NCBI GenBank assembly: GCA_022712855.1
Contig: JAFLJT010000044.1
Span: 1-41,444, forward strand
Reading direction: 5' to 3'
DNA: 41,444 nucleotides
Source of the DNA: Pseudodesulfovibrio sp.
Lineage (GTDB): Bacteria; Desulfobacterota; Desulfovibrionia; Desulfovibrionales; Desulfovibrionaceae
Under the pieces are notes generated by a model. That model worked only from the letters and a program-made list of their open reading frames with translations. It did no database searches and was not told where the DNA came from. The position numbers and the translations under genes were made by a program. Of this stretch, positions 27,246 through 37,184 are shown piece by piece. How positions within the stretch are numbered: position 1 is the first letter of the stretch; each line of letters opens with the position of its first letter.

Positions 27246-30200
27246 TTATCTTGGATTAGCCCCAACAACGAAGCCATTGCTTCCGATAGTAATACCTACG
27301 CTATGTTTTTTCCCTTTGTACACTACTTCGTAGATGGGTCTTCCCGTCCCTTGCCCCTGATAACCAACAATCTTGCCGTTACTAACCGTTTCATAAATAA
27401 AATCTGGTAACTCGACCTCAGGTATCCCTTTCCTGGCAAAGTCATTTACATGCTCTTCAACTATATGAGCAAGGCCTCCATTCGAACTACCTTTCTCCAA
27501 GAATACAAGCTTACCATCCGGCATCTTATGAGTAAATAAAACATTCGCTGGACTGTGCTTTACTCCCAATTGAGCCATTTCGGAAAGATGGGAAGAGTCA
27601 ACCATAATGGCTTTCAGAGCTTGTCGGTTAGCAACCACATTCTTGGTAAAGGAAGCCATCTTGGTGCCAGTTTTGAATATCCCAGCCCCCATAGTGTAAG
27701 CAGCAACTCCAACTTCCACTACGTCAGGAACTATTCCACCTAAAACATAATAAGCGGTAGCGTAGTCTCCTGCCTCTTTGTACTGGTTGTACATCTCCCA
27801 TTTCTCTTTAACTGAAGCAGCAACGGCAGGTACAACCTCTTGTAGAAGGTTAAGGTTGTTGGCAGCAAAAATGACGGCCTTTTCAATCTCATGGATGCTT
27901 TCCCGTGTTCTTTTAGCCTCGGCCTTAGCTCCTTCATATCCAAGTTGCTCATATGCAATAGCGCCCACGAGGTCATAAAAGAATCCAAAAGTTTGTTCAG
28001 AACTCTCTGCTAAGCCGGTCATGGCCCCCATGTAGAGGCCAACCATACTGGGCATAACCTTATCAGTATAAACCCCAGTATCATCTTTGGTAGTTACACT
28101 TGCAAATTGGTTAGTTGACCCAGCCAGGGCCATGAAAGTATTAATGTCAGTATCGCTTAAATTATCCATGCCTTTTTCAGCGATCAGTCTTTCCATATCC
28201 AAATACGTATTTATCAAGGCAGCATTTTTAGCTGTCTTTTCGATGGCTTTTTGCTCGCTCATACCTTCATCTACTAATCGAGCTACCATTTCCTGCTGAT
28301 TATTCAGTTGCCGCTTTTGCCGCTTAGCATCTTCTGGCAATGCCTTCTTTATTACGTCAGCGAACTTTTCAAAGCTGCTCTCAATTTTTTCAACGGTTAT
28401 CTCAACATTCTCCTGAATCCCCTCAAACCCACTCAGCACTTCCTTAATCGCAGCCTTATCAATATACACCGTCACCGAGGTCTTTTCGTCCTTGGTGATC
28501 TCCTGCGCCCGCTCAAGGTCGCGGTTCAGGCCCTCAAGCCCGGCGTCGGGGTCGGAGCGGATGATGATCTCGCCCTCGCCGATGGTGGCGCGGTTGATTT
28601 GTTCGCGGTCTTTGGAGGAGTAGCTGCCGTCGATGGTGTTGGAGACGGGTGTGCCGTCAGTGGTGGTTTTGGGATCTTCAGTGTTCGTTTTTTGGGTATC
28701 TTCTCCCCATGGGGTGGTTTTCGTTGTTGTTCCAGCCTTGGCATAAGTGGCGGACAGGCTGACCTGGAAATTCTCCGCCTTATCGTGGTCGAGGATGTCT
28801 TTATAAGTGAGAGTGTCCGTATCGAGCTTGAGATTGCCGTTTTCGGCGGCAATGACCGCACCCTCGACATGGGTGTTTTTCTCGACCCGGATATCAACTT
28901 CTTCCTTACCGATGATCGAGGTCTGCTGGTTTACCCAAGCGGAATCGGCTTCGCTCTTGCCGATGCCAAGGCTGCCACTGGCTTCGACAGAAGCGCCGTA
29001 ACCGATGGTGACCGCGCCGCCGACGTTCCAGTTGGAACCGGCGGCTTTGCGTTTGTCCTGCTCGCTCTTGACGGTCAGGTCACGCCCCACGTTCATGGCA
29101 ACTTTCTTGCCCTCAAGGTTCGCACCCGCAACTGTGGTGTCCTGCCCGGATTCAATGGTCAGGGTTTCCTTGGCAACAACAACCGCATTGGTGTGCGTGA
29201 GTGCCTCGGATTTATCCTCAGAACCAGCCGCCGCCCCCTCGACCCGGATGCCAAAGGACATGCCTCCGGTACCGAAGCTTGCGCCGATACCGCCTCCTGC
29301 CGAAGCTGAGCCAGAGTCCGCGTCAGTGCTATATTTATTAGTGGCCGACTTGATGACAACATCGCGGCCTGCTTTGATGGTTACGTCGTTTTCAGCAACA
29401 ACCTGCGCCCCTTCGAGGACGGCATCGCGATCTGCATCGAGTTCTGCGTTACGGCCCGCCCTGATGGTGGAAGTGACAGCATCGGATGCATCCATGGTGG
29501 AGCTGGATTGCTCCATGGATACGCCACCCGTGATGGAGGCAGATGCGCCCGGATTGCTCACCTGCAATCCAGCCGATACGCCGCGCAAGAATTCGCTGGC
29601 AGCGGTAAGCCCTTTGGCTGCGCCGCCTCCTTCGCCTGAGCCCATGTTTTTGGGCATATCAGCAAGGGTACGTGCCGCCGTGGAAACACTTTGCTTAAGA
29701 GCTGCGGTAACGCCTATCTGGACCTGTCTGGCATACTGTTCCGAATGCTCGATATCTTTATTGGCATTGACATTGATATCATTGCCCGCCTTGAGCTTCA
29801 CGTCGCGCCCAGCTTCGATATCCGAAGAGGACTGATTGATGTTGTTTCCGGCATTGATTTCAACGTCATTCCCGGCGCTGATCAGGGACTTGGCATTATA
29901 GTCGCCCGTAAATTTGCTGCCTGTTTCCTTGATGGTCAGACCTGCAAAGTTGCCAATATTAGTCTCTGAGAAAGAAACTGCCGAAATGCCAAGGCTTGTT
30001 GATTTGGATTGTTGTTCACTGGTTTGCGCATTCAGGCCGGGGATAAGGTTGGTATCTCTGGCAGCATTGATTATTACATCATTACCCGCCGCAACGGTGG
30101 AGCCGATGACTGCGGCATCTTGTGCTGAATCGATTGAAACATTATTTCCTGCGGAAATCTGAGAGCCGGAATTGAGCGAGGAAGTGTTTGTGGATTTCTC

Positions 30201-33200
30201 CATCTTCGAACTGGCAAACTCCACACCAAAGGGAGCTTGGGAAGAGACTCCGGTCGTAGCCATTTCAAATGCAGGAAGCAGGTTGATTTTGCTTTTTTTC
30301 TCGTAGCGATAGCCCGACGAAGTATCCTGAGCACCAGTCACAATGACATCACTCTCGGTACTCTTGATGCTGACGTTATTGTCCGCATGAACATTACTTG
30401 CGGAAACCGCGATGTTCTTTGCTTCTGCCGTCAGGTCGTTGCCAGCAGTGACTTCGCTGCCCACCTGTGTGGTGGACGCGGCCATGCTTGTCTGTTGCTT
30501 GGAACTGACAAGGCTGGAGCTTTTTGAGTCCCCATAATTGTATCGTTTTTCCTGCGCTGAGGAGACAAGAATGCCATCCTGTGCTTTCAGGCTAACATCC
30601 GCTGCGGCCTCGATTTTACTGCCGACGATGGCGATATCACCCACGCCGGATGACCCCGCCTCGGCGGTCAGTGAGCCGCCAGTCTTGATTGATGATTTTT
30701 TGATTGTCTCTTGCTTGACAGCATCGGTCCTGGACTTTGATCCACCAAAGAAGCCGCCACTGCTGCCCTCGGCATGCATATAGGAATCCAGCTTGTCCGT
30801 GGCCGCCGTAACCGACACATTACCGCCAGCCTTGAGGGATACGTCGCCGCCAGCTTCGACTTGGCTGCCGTGAACCGCCACGTCTTTGCCTGCTTCAACA
30901 TTGAATGCGCCGCCAGTTGTGAGGGTGCTTCGCTTGTTGCTCGTGGCATCAGTGCGAGAACTGAAGCCGGAACCGCTCGTGCGGGCCTTGTATGCCGTTT
31001 CCAACGTGGAAACAGCCACGTTTTCACCCGCTTTGAGCGTGGTGTCGCCATCTACAGTCACCTTAGAGCCGAGGATGCCTATATCGCGCCCGGCTTCCAC
31101 GGACAGATTGCCAGTCGCCTTGATCTCACCAGCTTTGGCGATGGTAGTGTACGAGGTTCCCAAGCCTGAATTCTGCACAGTCGCGGCGGAGGTAACCACG
31201 TCGTTGCCCGCCTTGAGCGCGACATCAGTGCCCTGAATAGTGCCGCCAGTATTGCGGATGGAATCCACGGCGGTGGCGGTCACGGTCTGACCAGACACGG
31301 TCCCCTTGTTGTTGAAGAAATTGTCGGCAGTGATAACAACCTGACTCTGCGCCTGGATCAACCCGGCATTGGTGATATCGCCAGTGGTGTTGATGGTTAC
31401 ATCCTTACCCACGATGACAGAACCGCCCTGAGCGATCTTCGTAAGGCTGGCAGAGCCGAGATAAACCACGGGCACGAGCACTTCCTGGCCCTGCACCATC
31501 TGGGTTTCCATCCAGATGATATCGCCAGTCAACGCCGCCACCTGCTCGCTCGACAGGGAGATGCCTATGCTCAAGTTAAGATCAGAATGTGCCTGAGCAG
31601 CATTGTCCATGAGCGCCATCATCTGATCGGTGTCGGAGGTTATTCCTTCATCGAGGAATCGGCGACCGGAAAGGTCCATTATCTGTTGGCGGACAATCTT
31701 GGTTTCCACCAGAGCATTACCCATACGTTTGCCTATATCCAAGGGATTGAAGCCCATACGCTGTATAAGATAATCCGAACCAAGGAAGTCTGCGAGGTCG
31801 GCGTACTGAGTATCAATAAGAAAGGCGTGGGCCGGGTCGAGAATGAGAATGTACAATCCATTGGTCGGGAAGGCATCGGTAATGTTGGTGATATTCGTCA
31901 GCTTCTGCTGCTGCGTGGCCGGGTCCGGTGGGTTATGAATGCCGTTGCGCTCGGTGACGCCATTCGCCACGGCCCCGGAGCTGATAGTGACTTTGTTGCC
32001 CGCATCGATGGTGCCGTATGCGTAGTCGATGGGGGTGAGTTGGACTTCCGTGCCGCCGCCCTTTCTAATTACCGATGGAGACGAATGATTCTGGAAAACG
32101 CCACTTCCCCATTTGTATGTAACGCGCCGATAAATTTCCTTACCAACGTTTTCAAATGTGTTCGCATTGATCGTGATGTCGCCGGTTGCAGTGGTTATCT
32201 TGCTGACGGAATTTTTGGCATCTACGGACTCAATGAGGATGTCTGTCTTCGCCATGATAGTGGAGCCGAGTTCATGCCCTGAAGCAGTGTCCTCGGTAGT
32301 AGTGGCAGAGTAAACAACACCGCTGCCGCCCTGCGTAATTATATACGCTCTGCCGCTATTGGCGACGGTTTTTGCCCGAGCCAGATCGTTCTTTTGAGCG
32401 GCAGTCAAGTAACTCGGATCTTCGGCAAGCTTTTGGTCGGTTTCAGCGATGGCCGCTACCAACTCATCGTGGGTAAACACATTGCGTGATGTGTCCAAAC
32501 CGGCTGCAGCCAATCGAGCTTTCGTCAAATGATGCGCATTATTTCGTACTCCGTTGCGTGGAGTGCCGATATACATCCGAAAAAGGCTGGCAGCCTCGTC
32601 ACCTTCATCACCGTGATACCAATAGCCGCCTTCTGAGTAGGCAAGCTCTGTCACGCCTTCTGTCAGGACAAAAAGCGAGTTGTTGTTATTGAACGTGCTG
32701 GCGCGGAAGGTCAGGCTGCCGTTAATGGACTCGATCTCAGCTGAGTCGTTTTGCAGAGTGCCCATCTTCTGGCCCGCAACCGCGCCTTCCAGAACCATGT
32801 CGCCTCTGGCAAGGATGGTACCCCGGTTGTTGTACAGGGTGTCGCCGATACGGAAGGTTCCAGTGCCGCCGGTGTAAATGGTTCCAGTATTGGTGAGGTT
32901 GGTGGCGGAGATAGTCGCTTCACTATCCGCCGCGATAAGCTCTTCGTTGGTGAGGGTGCCTGCGTTGATGACGATTTTGTCTGCATTGATCACAGGCGAA
33001 TCGGCGGCGTCGACCTTGGCAACAGTCACTGTCTGGCCTGTTATAGTGGCGGTATCAACAGCCTTGACCGTGGCGGAAATCTCCACAGCGTCGCTGGTGG
33101 AAGTCAGGGCAAGGGTTTGGGCAGACGAAACTGTGTTCCTGATCTGTATTTTGCCATCAGCCGTCATCTCCAGATGCTCGGTGGACTGGACAATACCCAA

Positions 33201-34013
33201 CGTATTAACACCCACGCCCGCCTCGGTGCCGACGAGCTTGATATGTCCCGCATACATGCCACCAAGGGCAGTGGAATCGATGGAAATTGTGGGAACAGGC
33301 GAGCCGTCAGGCGTCAGGGGAGTGGTCGCGCCAGTGGATGGGACGTACCTGTTCTGACCAGTAATAATATTGAGCTGTTTCGCGTAAATATCGGCGTTGA
33401 TTTTGGCAACACGAGTCACCAATTCAAAGGCGTCGATGTTGTTGGTGTTAATGCCCGCACCCTCGATGAGGATATCACCTTTGGTGACATCCAAGCCATT
33501 GAATGTATTACCTGTGAACTGCGGTGTGCCAGTGGAAAGCGTGGCCTTGGGAGTATTGATAAACCCGCCGCCATTGATGGAAATGCCGTTGGGATTTGCG
33601 AGAATGTAGTTGGCTGAGACGCCAAAAATTTCGGTATATCCCAACAGGCTAGAGCGCCCGTTACCAGTCACTTCATTAAGGATGGTGGAGGCCGCGTTAC
33701 CGCCGAGGTTCGCATTGGGAGCCAGTGCGCCGCCAAGCTGAGAGATGCCCGGAGCAATACCGTTGTTGATGATAACGCCTTGAGCACCGACATTAAAGTC
33801 AGTGAACATGTTGTGTGACATGCCACTGCCATTGGGGGCCGCGATGTTGACCACAGGCACACCATTCTGGGCGGCGTCCATAGTAGCCTGATTCGCGGCA
33901 GGCGCAGCACCGTCAGGCGTAATGCCAGCAGCGTAAACCATGGAAGGCGGGCATAAAATCAGCCCAATCATAAAGGCAACCAGCAGATGTTTCAAAGAAT
34001 CAAGCATTACCAA
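27246..34013 (-). CDS. cdiA-like: CdiA/FHA-like two-partner-secreted contact-dependent toxin
   Basis: Signal peptide; TPS domain (GITPDGAAPAANQATMDAAQNGVPVVNIAAPNGSGMSHNMFTDFNVGAQGVIINN, NPNGI); many FHA repeats (AGNDV.I.A); C-terminal GGLAHIVEEHVNDF...GYQGQGTGRPIYEVVYKGKKHSVGITIGSNGFVVGANPR. Confidence 0.85.
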   Translation of the reverse strand: MVMLDSLKHLLVAFMIGLILCPPSMVYAAGITPDGAAPAANQATMDAAQNGVPVVNIAAPNGSGMSHNMFTDFNVGAQGVIINNGIAPGISQLGGALAPNANLGGNAASTILNEVTGNGRSSLLGYTEIFGVSANYILANPNGISINGGGFINTPKATLSTGTPQFTGNTFNGLDVTKGDILIEGAGINTNNIDAFELVTRVAKINADIYAKQLNIITGQNRYVPSTGATTPLTPDGSPVPTISIDSTALGGMYAGHIKLVGTEAGVGVNTLGIVQSTEHLEMTADGKIQIRNTVSSAQTLALTSTSDAVEISATVKAVDTATITGQTVTVAKVDAADSPVINADKIVINAGTLTNEELIAADSEATISATNLTNTGTIYTGGTGTFRIGDTLYNNRGTILARGDMVLEGAVAGQKMGTLQNDSAEIESINGSLTFRASTFNNNNSLFVLTEGVTELAYSEGGYWYHGDEGDEAASLFRMYIGTPRNGVRNNAHHLTKARLAAAGLDTSRNVFTHDELVAAIAETDQKLAEDPSYLTAAQKNDLARAKTVANSGRAYIITQGGSGVVYSATTTEDTASGHELGSTIMAKTDILIESVDAKNSVSKITTATGDITINANTFENVGKEIYRRVTYKWGSGVFQNHSSPSVIRKGGGTEVQLTPIDYAYGTIDAGNKVTISSGAVANGVTERNGIHNPPDPATQQQKLTNITNITDAFPTNGLYILILDPAHAFLIDTQYADLADFLGSDYLIQRMGFNPLDIGKRMGNALVETKIVRQQIMDLSGRRFLDEGITSDTDQMMALMDNAAQAHSDLNLSIGISLSSEQVAALTGDIIWMETQMVQGQEVLVPVVYLGSASLTKIAQGGSVIVGKDVTINTTGDITNAGLIQAQSQVVITADNFFNNKGTVSGQTVTATAVDSIRNTGGTIQGTDVALKAGNDVVTSAATVQNSGLGTSYTTIAKAGEIKATGNLSVEAGRDIGILGSKVTVDGDTTLKAGENVAVSTLETAYKARTSGSGFSSRTDATSNKRSTLTTGGAFNVEAGKDVAVHGSQVEAGGDVSLKAGGNVSVTAATDKLDSYMHAEGSSGGFFGGSKSRTDAVKQETIKKSSIKTGGSLTAEAGSSGVGDIAIVGSKIEAAADVSLKAQDGILVSSAQEKRYNYGDSKSSSLVSSKQQTSMAASTTQVGSEVTAGNDLTAEAKNIAVSASNVHADNNVSIKSTESDVIVTGAQDTSSGYRYEKKSKINLLPAFEMATTGVSSQAPFGVEFASSKMEKSTNTSSLNSGSQISAGNNVSIDSAQDAAVIGSTVAAGNDVIINAARDTNLIPGLNAQTSEQQSKSTSLGISAVSFSETNIGNFAGLTIKETGSKFTGDYNAKSLISAGNDVEINAGNNINQSSSDIEAGRDVKLKAGNDINVNANKDIEHSEQYARQVQIGVTAALKQSVSTAARTLADMPKNMGSGEGGGAAKGLTAASEFLRGVSAGLQVSNPGASASITGGVSMEQSSSTMDASDAVTSTIRAGRNAELDADRDAVLEGAQVVAENDVTIKAGRDVVIKSATNKYSTDADSGSASAGGGIGASFGTGGMSFGIRVEGAAAGSEDKSEALTHTNAVVVAKETLTIESGQDTTVAGANLEGKKVAMNVGRDLTVKSEQDKRKAAGSNWNVGGAVTIGYGASVEASGSLGIGKSEADSAWVNQQTSIIGKEEVDIRVEKNTHVEGAVIAAENGNLKLDTDTLTYKDILDHDKAENFQVSLSATYAKAGTTTKTTPWGEDTQKTNTEDPKTTTDGTPVSNTIDGSYSSKDREQINRATIGEGEIIIRSDPDAGLEGLNRDLERAQEITKDEKTSVTVYIDKAAIKEVLSGFEGIQENVEITVEKIESSFEKFADVIKKALPEDAKRQKRQLNNQQEMVARLVDEGMSEQKAIEKTAKNAALINTYLDMERLIAEKGMDNLSDTDINTFMALAGSTNQFASVTTKDDTGVYTDKVMPSMVGLYMGAMTGLAESSEQTFGFFYDLVGAIAYEQLGYEGAKAEAKRTRESIHEIEKAVIFAANNLNLLQEVVPAVAASVKEKWEMYNQYKEAGDYATAYYVLGGIVPDVVEVGVAAYTMGAGIFKTGTKMASFTKNVVANRQALKAIMVDSSHLSEMAQLGVKHSPANVLFTHKMPDGKLVFLEKGSSNGGLAHIVEEHVNDFARKGIPEVELPDFIYETVSNGKIVGYQGQGTGRPIYEVVYKGKKHSVGITIGSNGFVVGANPR

Positions 34014-34022
34014 CTCCCGTAA

Positions 34023-35888
34023 CTAGAAAGAATATTTGATGGAAGTGTAGAATTCCACTTCCTCTTTATCTATGAAGGACGGCGCATCAAGACCGCGTGC
34101 TACTGAAAAATTCATGATCAGGTTGCCACCGGATGTGCGAAAGCCAATGACCGCGCCCTGAAGTGATCCCTGCTCTTCGGCTTCCTTTTTGTCGTACCGA
34201 ATGACGCCCGCGTCATAACCGGCATAGAACTGGACATTGCCGAGAATTTTCGCAGTAGCCGGGGATTTTTCAGAGATGTTCGGCATGGTCAGAGCCAGCT
34301 CGTTACGCACATACGCCCCGATATCGCCGCTCAAACTGTCGTCATGAAATCCGCGCACCGTGTACAGGCTGCCGATGCTGATGCGTTCAGCGCTATAAAG
34401 GGTGTGTGGAGACCATTGGCCAGTGAGCGTCGTGCTCCAAGAAAAATTGGCCTTGTCGAGCAGAAACGGGCGGTAAAAACTGCCTGAATAATTGATTTTG
34501 CTGAATTGATTGCGCGGCGTGTCTAACTCTGGATTTTTGTCACGCTCGGCACCAAGTATGGGAACACCGTGGCTATACCCGACACGGCCTGAAATCATGC
34601 TCCCGAAAAGTCGATGGCTGTGATTCAACGATGCGCCCAGCACCGAAAGTACCTGGCTGGTGGTGTCGAGGCGCGCACCGTTGAAATAGTTCTGGGTGTC
34701 GCGATGAATGAGAGAGAGGCCGAATGATGTTTTACTGTCCTGATCGCGCCGAAGGACTCGATCAACCGAAAGGGTGGTGGTCATCGTGTCGCCGTAAGAG
34801 CTGTATTCTGCTCCACCACTGGCGACTGTCGTACGGTAATCATAGTAGCTCAGCGCCCCGGAGAAGGTCCAATAGCCAAGCGGTACGGAATAGAACCCGT
34901 TGAACGTTGCACTCTTCTGATGTTCATCATTGAAAAGAGCTTCGGAATCCGCATTCATGTACACGTTCAAGAGATCATTGATGTCGAATAGATTGTCCTT
35001 ACCGAATGACAGTAGGTATTGATTGCGCCCAGTAGAGTCTTGTCCGGAGTTGTCCAAACCCACAGAAGCCCGCCATGTTTTTGCGCGGTCATTCTCAATG
35101 ACAACTTTAGTCGCGCCAGCTTCGCTACCGGGGAGAAATTCCATCTTGGCATTGTTGGACGGCAACCGATTCATCTGATCCAACCCCTGCTCAATGTCGC
35201 GGAGGTTCAGCAACTCGCCAGCCAAGCCGGGAAAGGCCCCTTTCAACTCCCGATTGCGCCCGTCGTTGTTCTTGAACTCAATGGCTTCGATGGTACCTTC
35301 CACAACCTTGATGGTCAGATTGCCAGTGGAAAGGTCCTGCTCAGGGATGGCGGCTCTGGTGGTGGCGTAGCCCTTGTCAATGTAAGCATTGGTCACATCG
35401 CGAACGAGATTATTAGCATCACTCAGAGTGAGACAGCGTCCGATATAAGGAGATGTAAGAGCGGCTATTTCTTTCTGACTGAGAAGCGTTACCCCAGAAA
35501 GCTCTATGGATTTGACCTCAACGCATGGTGCATCCGGCGCAGCTTCCGGCACTTCGGGCAAACGCAAGTCCTCACTGGAAGGCGGTTTGTCCATCTCCTC
35601 CCTGTGCTGACGCTCCAAATCCAAACGCCGCTGCTCTTGCTGCTGCTGAATCTGTTGCTGTTGCCTAATGGCATCATCAACCGGCGCACCGTGTCCCAAA
35701 GCAGGCACGAGCAGCAGGAAGATCAACCCAATAAAATATGCAAATTTTCGAATACAACCAAGCGCTCCCCCGACTGCAAGAACCACAGCCGGGGACAGTT
35801 TCCCCTTTTCATCACCCACTTGAACCCCCTCAAGGCAATTGCTCAACACAATAGCGCACACACGCCATTGCTTTCCGCCAGTGTTCAA
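34023..35888 (-). CDS. cdiB-like: TpsB/CdiB (ShlB/FhaC/HecB-family) outer-membrane transporter
   Basis: POTRA region (VKSIELSGVTLLSQKEIAALTSPYIGRCL...), GTIEAIEF, TVRGFHDDSLSGDIGAYVRNEL, C-terminal aromatic SIKYSF. Start may be internal. Confidence 0.85.
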   Translation of the reverse strand: MNTGGKQWRVCAIVLSNCLEGVQVGDEKGKLSPAVVLAVGGALGCIRKFAYFIGLIFLLLVPALGHGAPVDDAIRQQQQIQQQQEQRRLDLERQHREEMDKPPSSEDLRLPEVPEAAPDAPCVEVKSIELSGVTLLSQKEIAALTSPYIGRCLTLSDANNLVRDVTNAYIDKGYATTRAAIPEQDLSTGNLTIKVVEGTIEAIEFKNNDGRNRELKGAFPGLAGELLNLRDIEQGLDQMNRLPSNNAKMEFLPGSEAGATKVVIENDRAKTWRASVGLDNSGQDSTGRNQYLLSFGKDNLFDINDLLNVYMNADSEALFNDEHQKSATFNGFYSVPLGYWTFSGALSYYDYRTTVASGGAEYSSYGDTMTTTLSVDRVLRRDQDSKTSFGLSLIHRDTQNYFNGARLDTTSQVLSVLGASLNHSHRLFGSMISGRVGYSHGVPILGAERDKNPELDTPRNQFSKINYSGSFYRPFLLDKANFSWSTTLTGQWSPHTLYSAERISIGSLYTVRGFHDDSLSGDIGAYVRNELALTMPNISEKSPATAKILGNVQFYAGYDAGVIRYDKKEAEEQGSLQGAVIGFRTSGGNLIMNFSVARGLDAPSFIDKEEVEFYTSIKYSF

Positions 35889-36324
35889 CCAATTTTCAAG
35901 TATATAAGAGGAGAGTTGAAGTATGACGATACTTCAATCGGTAACCCGGCTATCTCTTCAGAGATCCGTGGCTTTCCGTCTCCGCCTCACGACGAATTTG
36001 GCTTTATGAATAGTTTCAAATGGTTGCAGCTCCACCCCTGAAGTGTGTTCCATATGAGTTCGCAGTATATGTCATACGAACTAAAAAGATGCAAGTCTAT
36101 ATGAAATAGAGTGATTGGTTGGTCAATCTAACGAGTTCATCTATAGTTATGTGCTTTTGCTTTTTTCCTGTTGCCGCCGGAGCACCCATCACAATATGCT
36201 GCCAGCGTCTTTCAATTCATTTCAAGTATTTATTTAGATAGGAATTGGCCTTTTGGGCTTCGTAATTATTATCAATAAAGCCCCCAATACACGTAAGGAG
36301 GGAAAGCCCGCCCTAATTTTTGAT

Positions 36325-36474
36325 CTACTTGCCAGACTTAGCATTGCCTGCTGCAGTGGACTGCGCCCGAGCTGCGAAGCTACCTTTGGATACTTTGCCC
36401 CCACTGGATTTTGCTGTTGAGCTTTGAATGCGGGCTGCGGCCTTGGGTGACATCGAAGTTTTGGTTTTGCTCAT
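36325..36474 (-). CDS. 49-aa small basic protein (SMP-like PKAAARIQS motif), missed in the ORF track
   Basis: MSKTKTSMSPKAAARIQSSTAKSSGGKVSKGSFAARAQSTAAGNAKSGK*, preceded by aaggaggctcat. Confidence 0.65.
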   Translation of the reverse strand: MSKTKTSMSPKAAARIQSSTAKSSGGKVSKGSFAARAQSTAAGNAKSGK

Positions 36475-36696
36475 ATGAGCCTCCTTCAAGTTGGGGTTAA
36501 TTTGGACACCCCCTACACATCAAAGGAGCAATAATAATGCACGGTTTTCAGTGGCGGAGAAAAACGAGTTTTTGCATTCTCATTTGTTATTAGGTTGTTA
36601 TGCTGACGCTTAGTTGATGTCTCCAATTGCGATTTGTATTGTCTGCAAGCTTGTCCAACGTGAATGGCTCCGTAAATACTCATTTGCGTCTGTAGC

Positions 36697-36736
36697 AGCA
36701 CTCAGTTTTTTCAAAACTGAGTGCTCGCTTTTTTTA
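36697..36736 (+). terminator. Putative rho-independent terminator
   Basis: gcactcagtttt ttc aaaactgagtgc tcgcttttttt. Confidence 0.75.
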
Positions 36737-36836
36737 ACCTCAGGCAGTTTTTTTCGTCTTTTTTAGGTGTCTCTCTTTAAAAACATACCTTCCCGCGCCC
36801 TAGAAGTAGAAACTGAAATATTTTTAGGAGATATTT

Positions 36837-37184
36837 ATGCCCAAAGAATCAAACGGAGCATTGGAAGATTTGGTTGAAGATCTTGGCCGCTTGCTAACAG
36901 TGGACGAAATGGCAAGCTGGCTCAGAAAAGACCCACGCACAGTCAGAAAACATGCTATAATGCTAGGAGGCGTAGAGTTCGTGTCAGGATGCCTCATGTT
37001 CTCTGAAAAAAGAATACGGAGTAAGTTTAAAGATGCCAACTCATTCGATGAGACGCGGCAGGAAACGCTGGCGCGGTGTAGTGATAATAGGCGGAAAGAT
37101 CGTGAAGACCAAATGGTTCGGACCGACGAAAGAGGACCAACACAAGGCGATAATATGGGAAGACGCCACAAAAAGGGAAATTGA
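36837..37184 (+). CDS. HTH DNA-binding protein (excisionase/integrase-associated type)
   Basis: LLTVDEMASWLRKDPRTVRKHAI HTH; RBS ttaggag; overlaps integrase ORF by 152 nt in another frame. Confidence 0.55.
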   Translation: MPKESNGALEDLVEDLGRLLTVDEMASWLRKDPRTVRKHAIMLGGVEFVSGCLMFSEKRIRSKFKDANSFDETRQETLARCSDNRRKDREDQMVRTDERGPTQGDNMGRRHKKGN

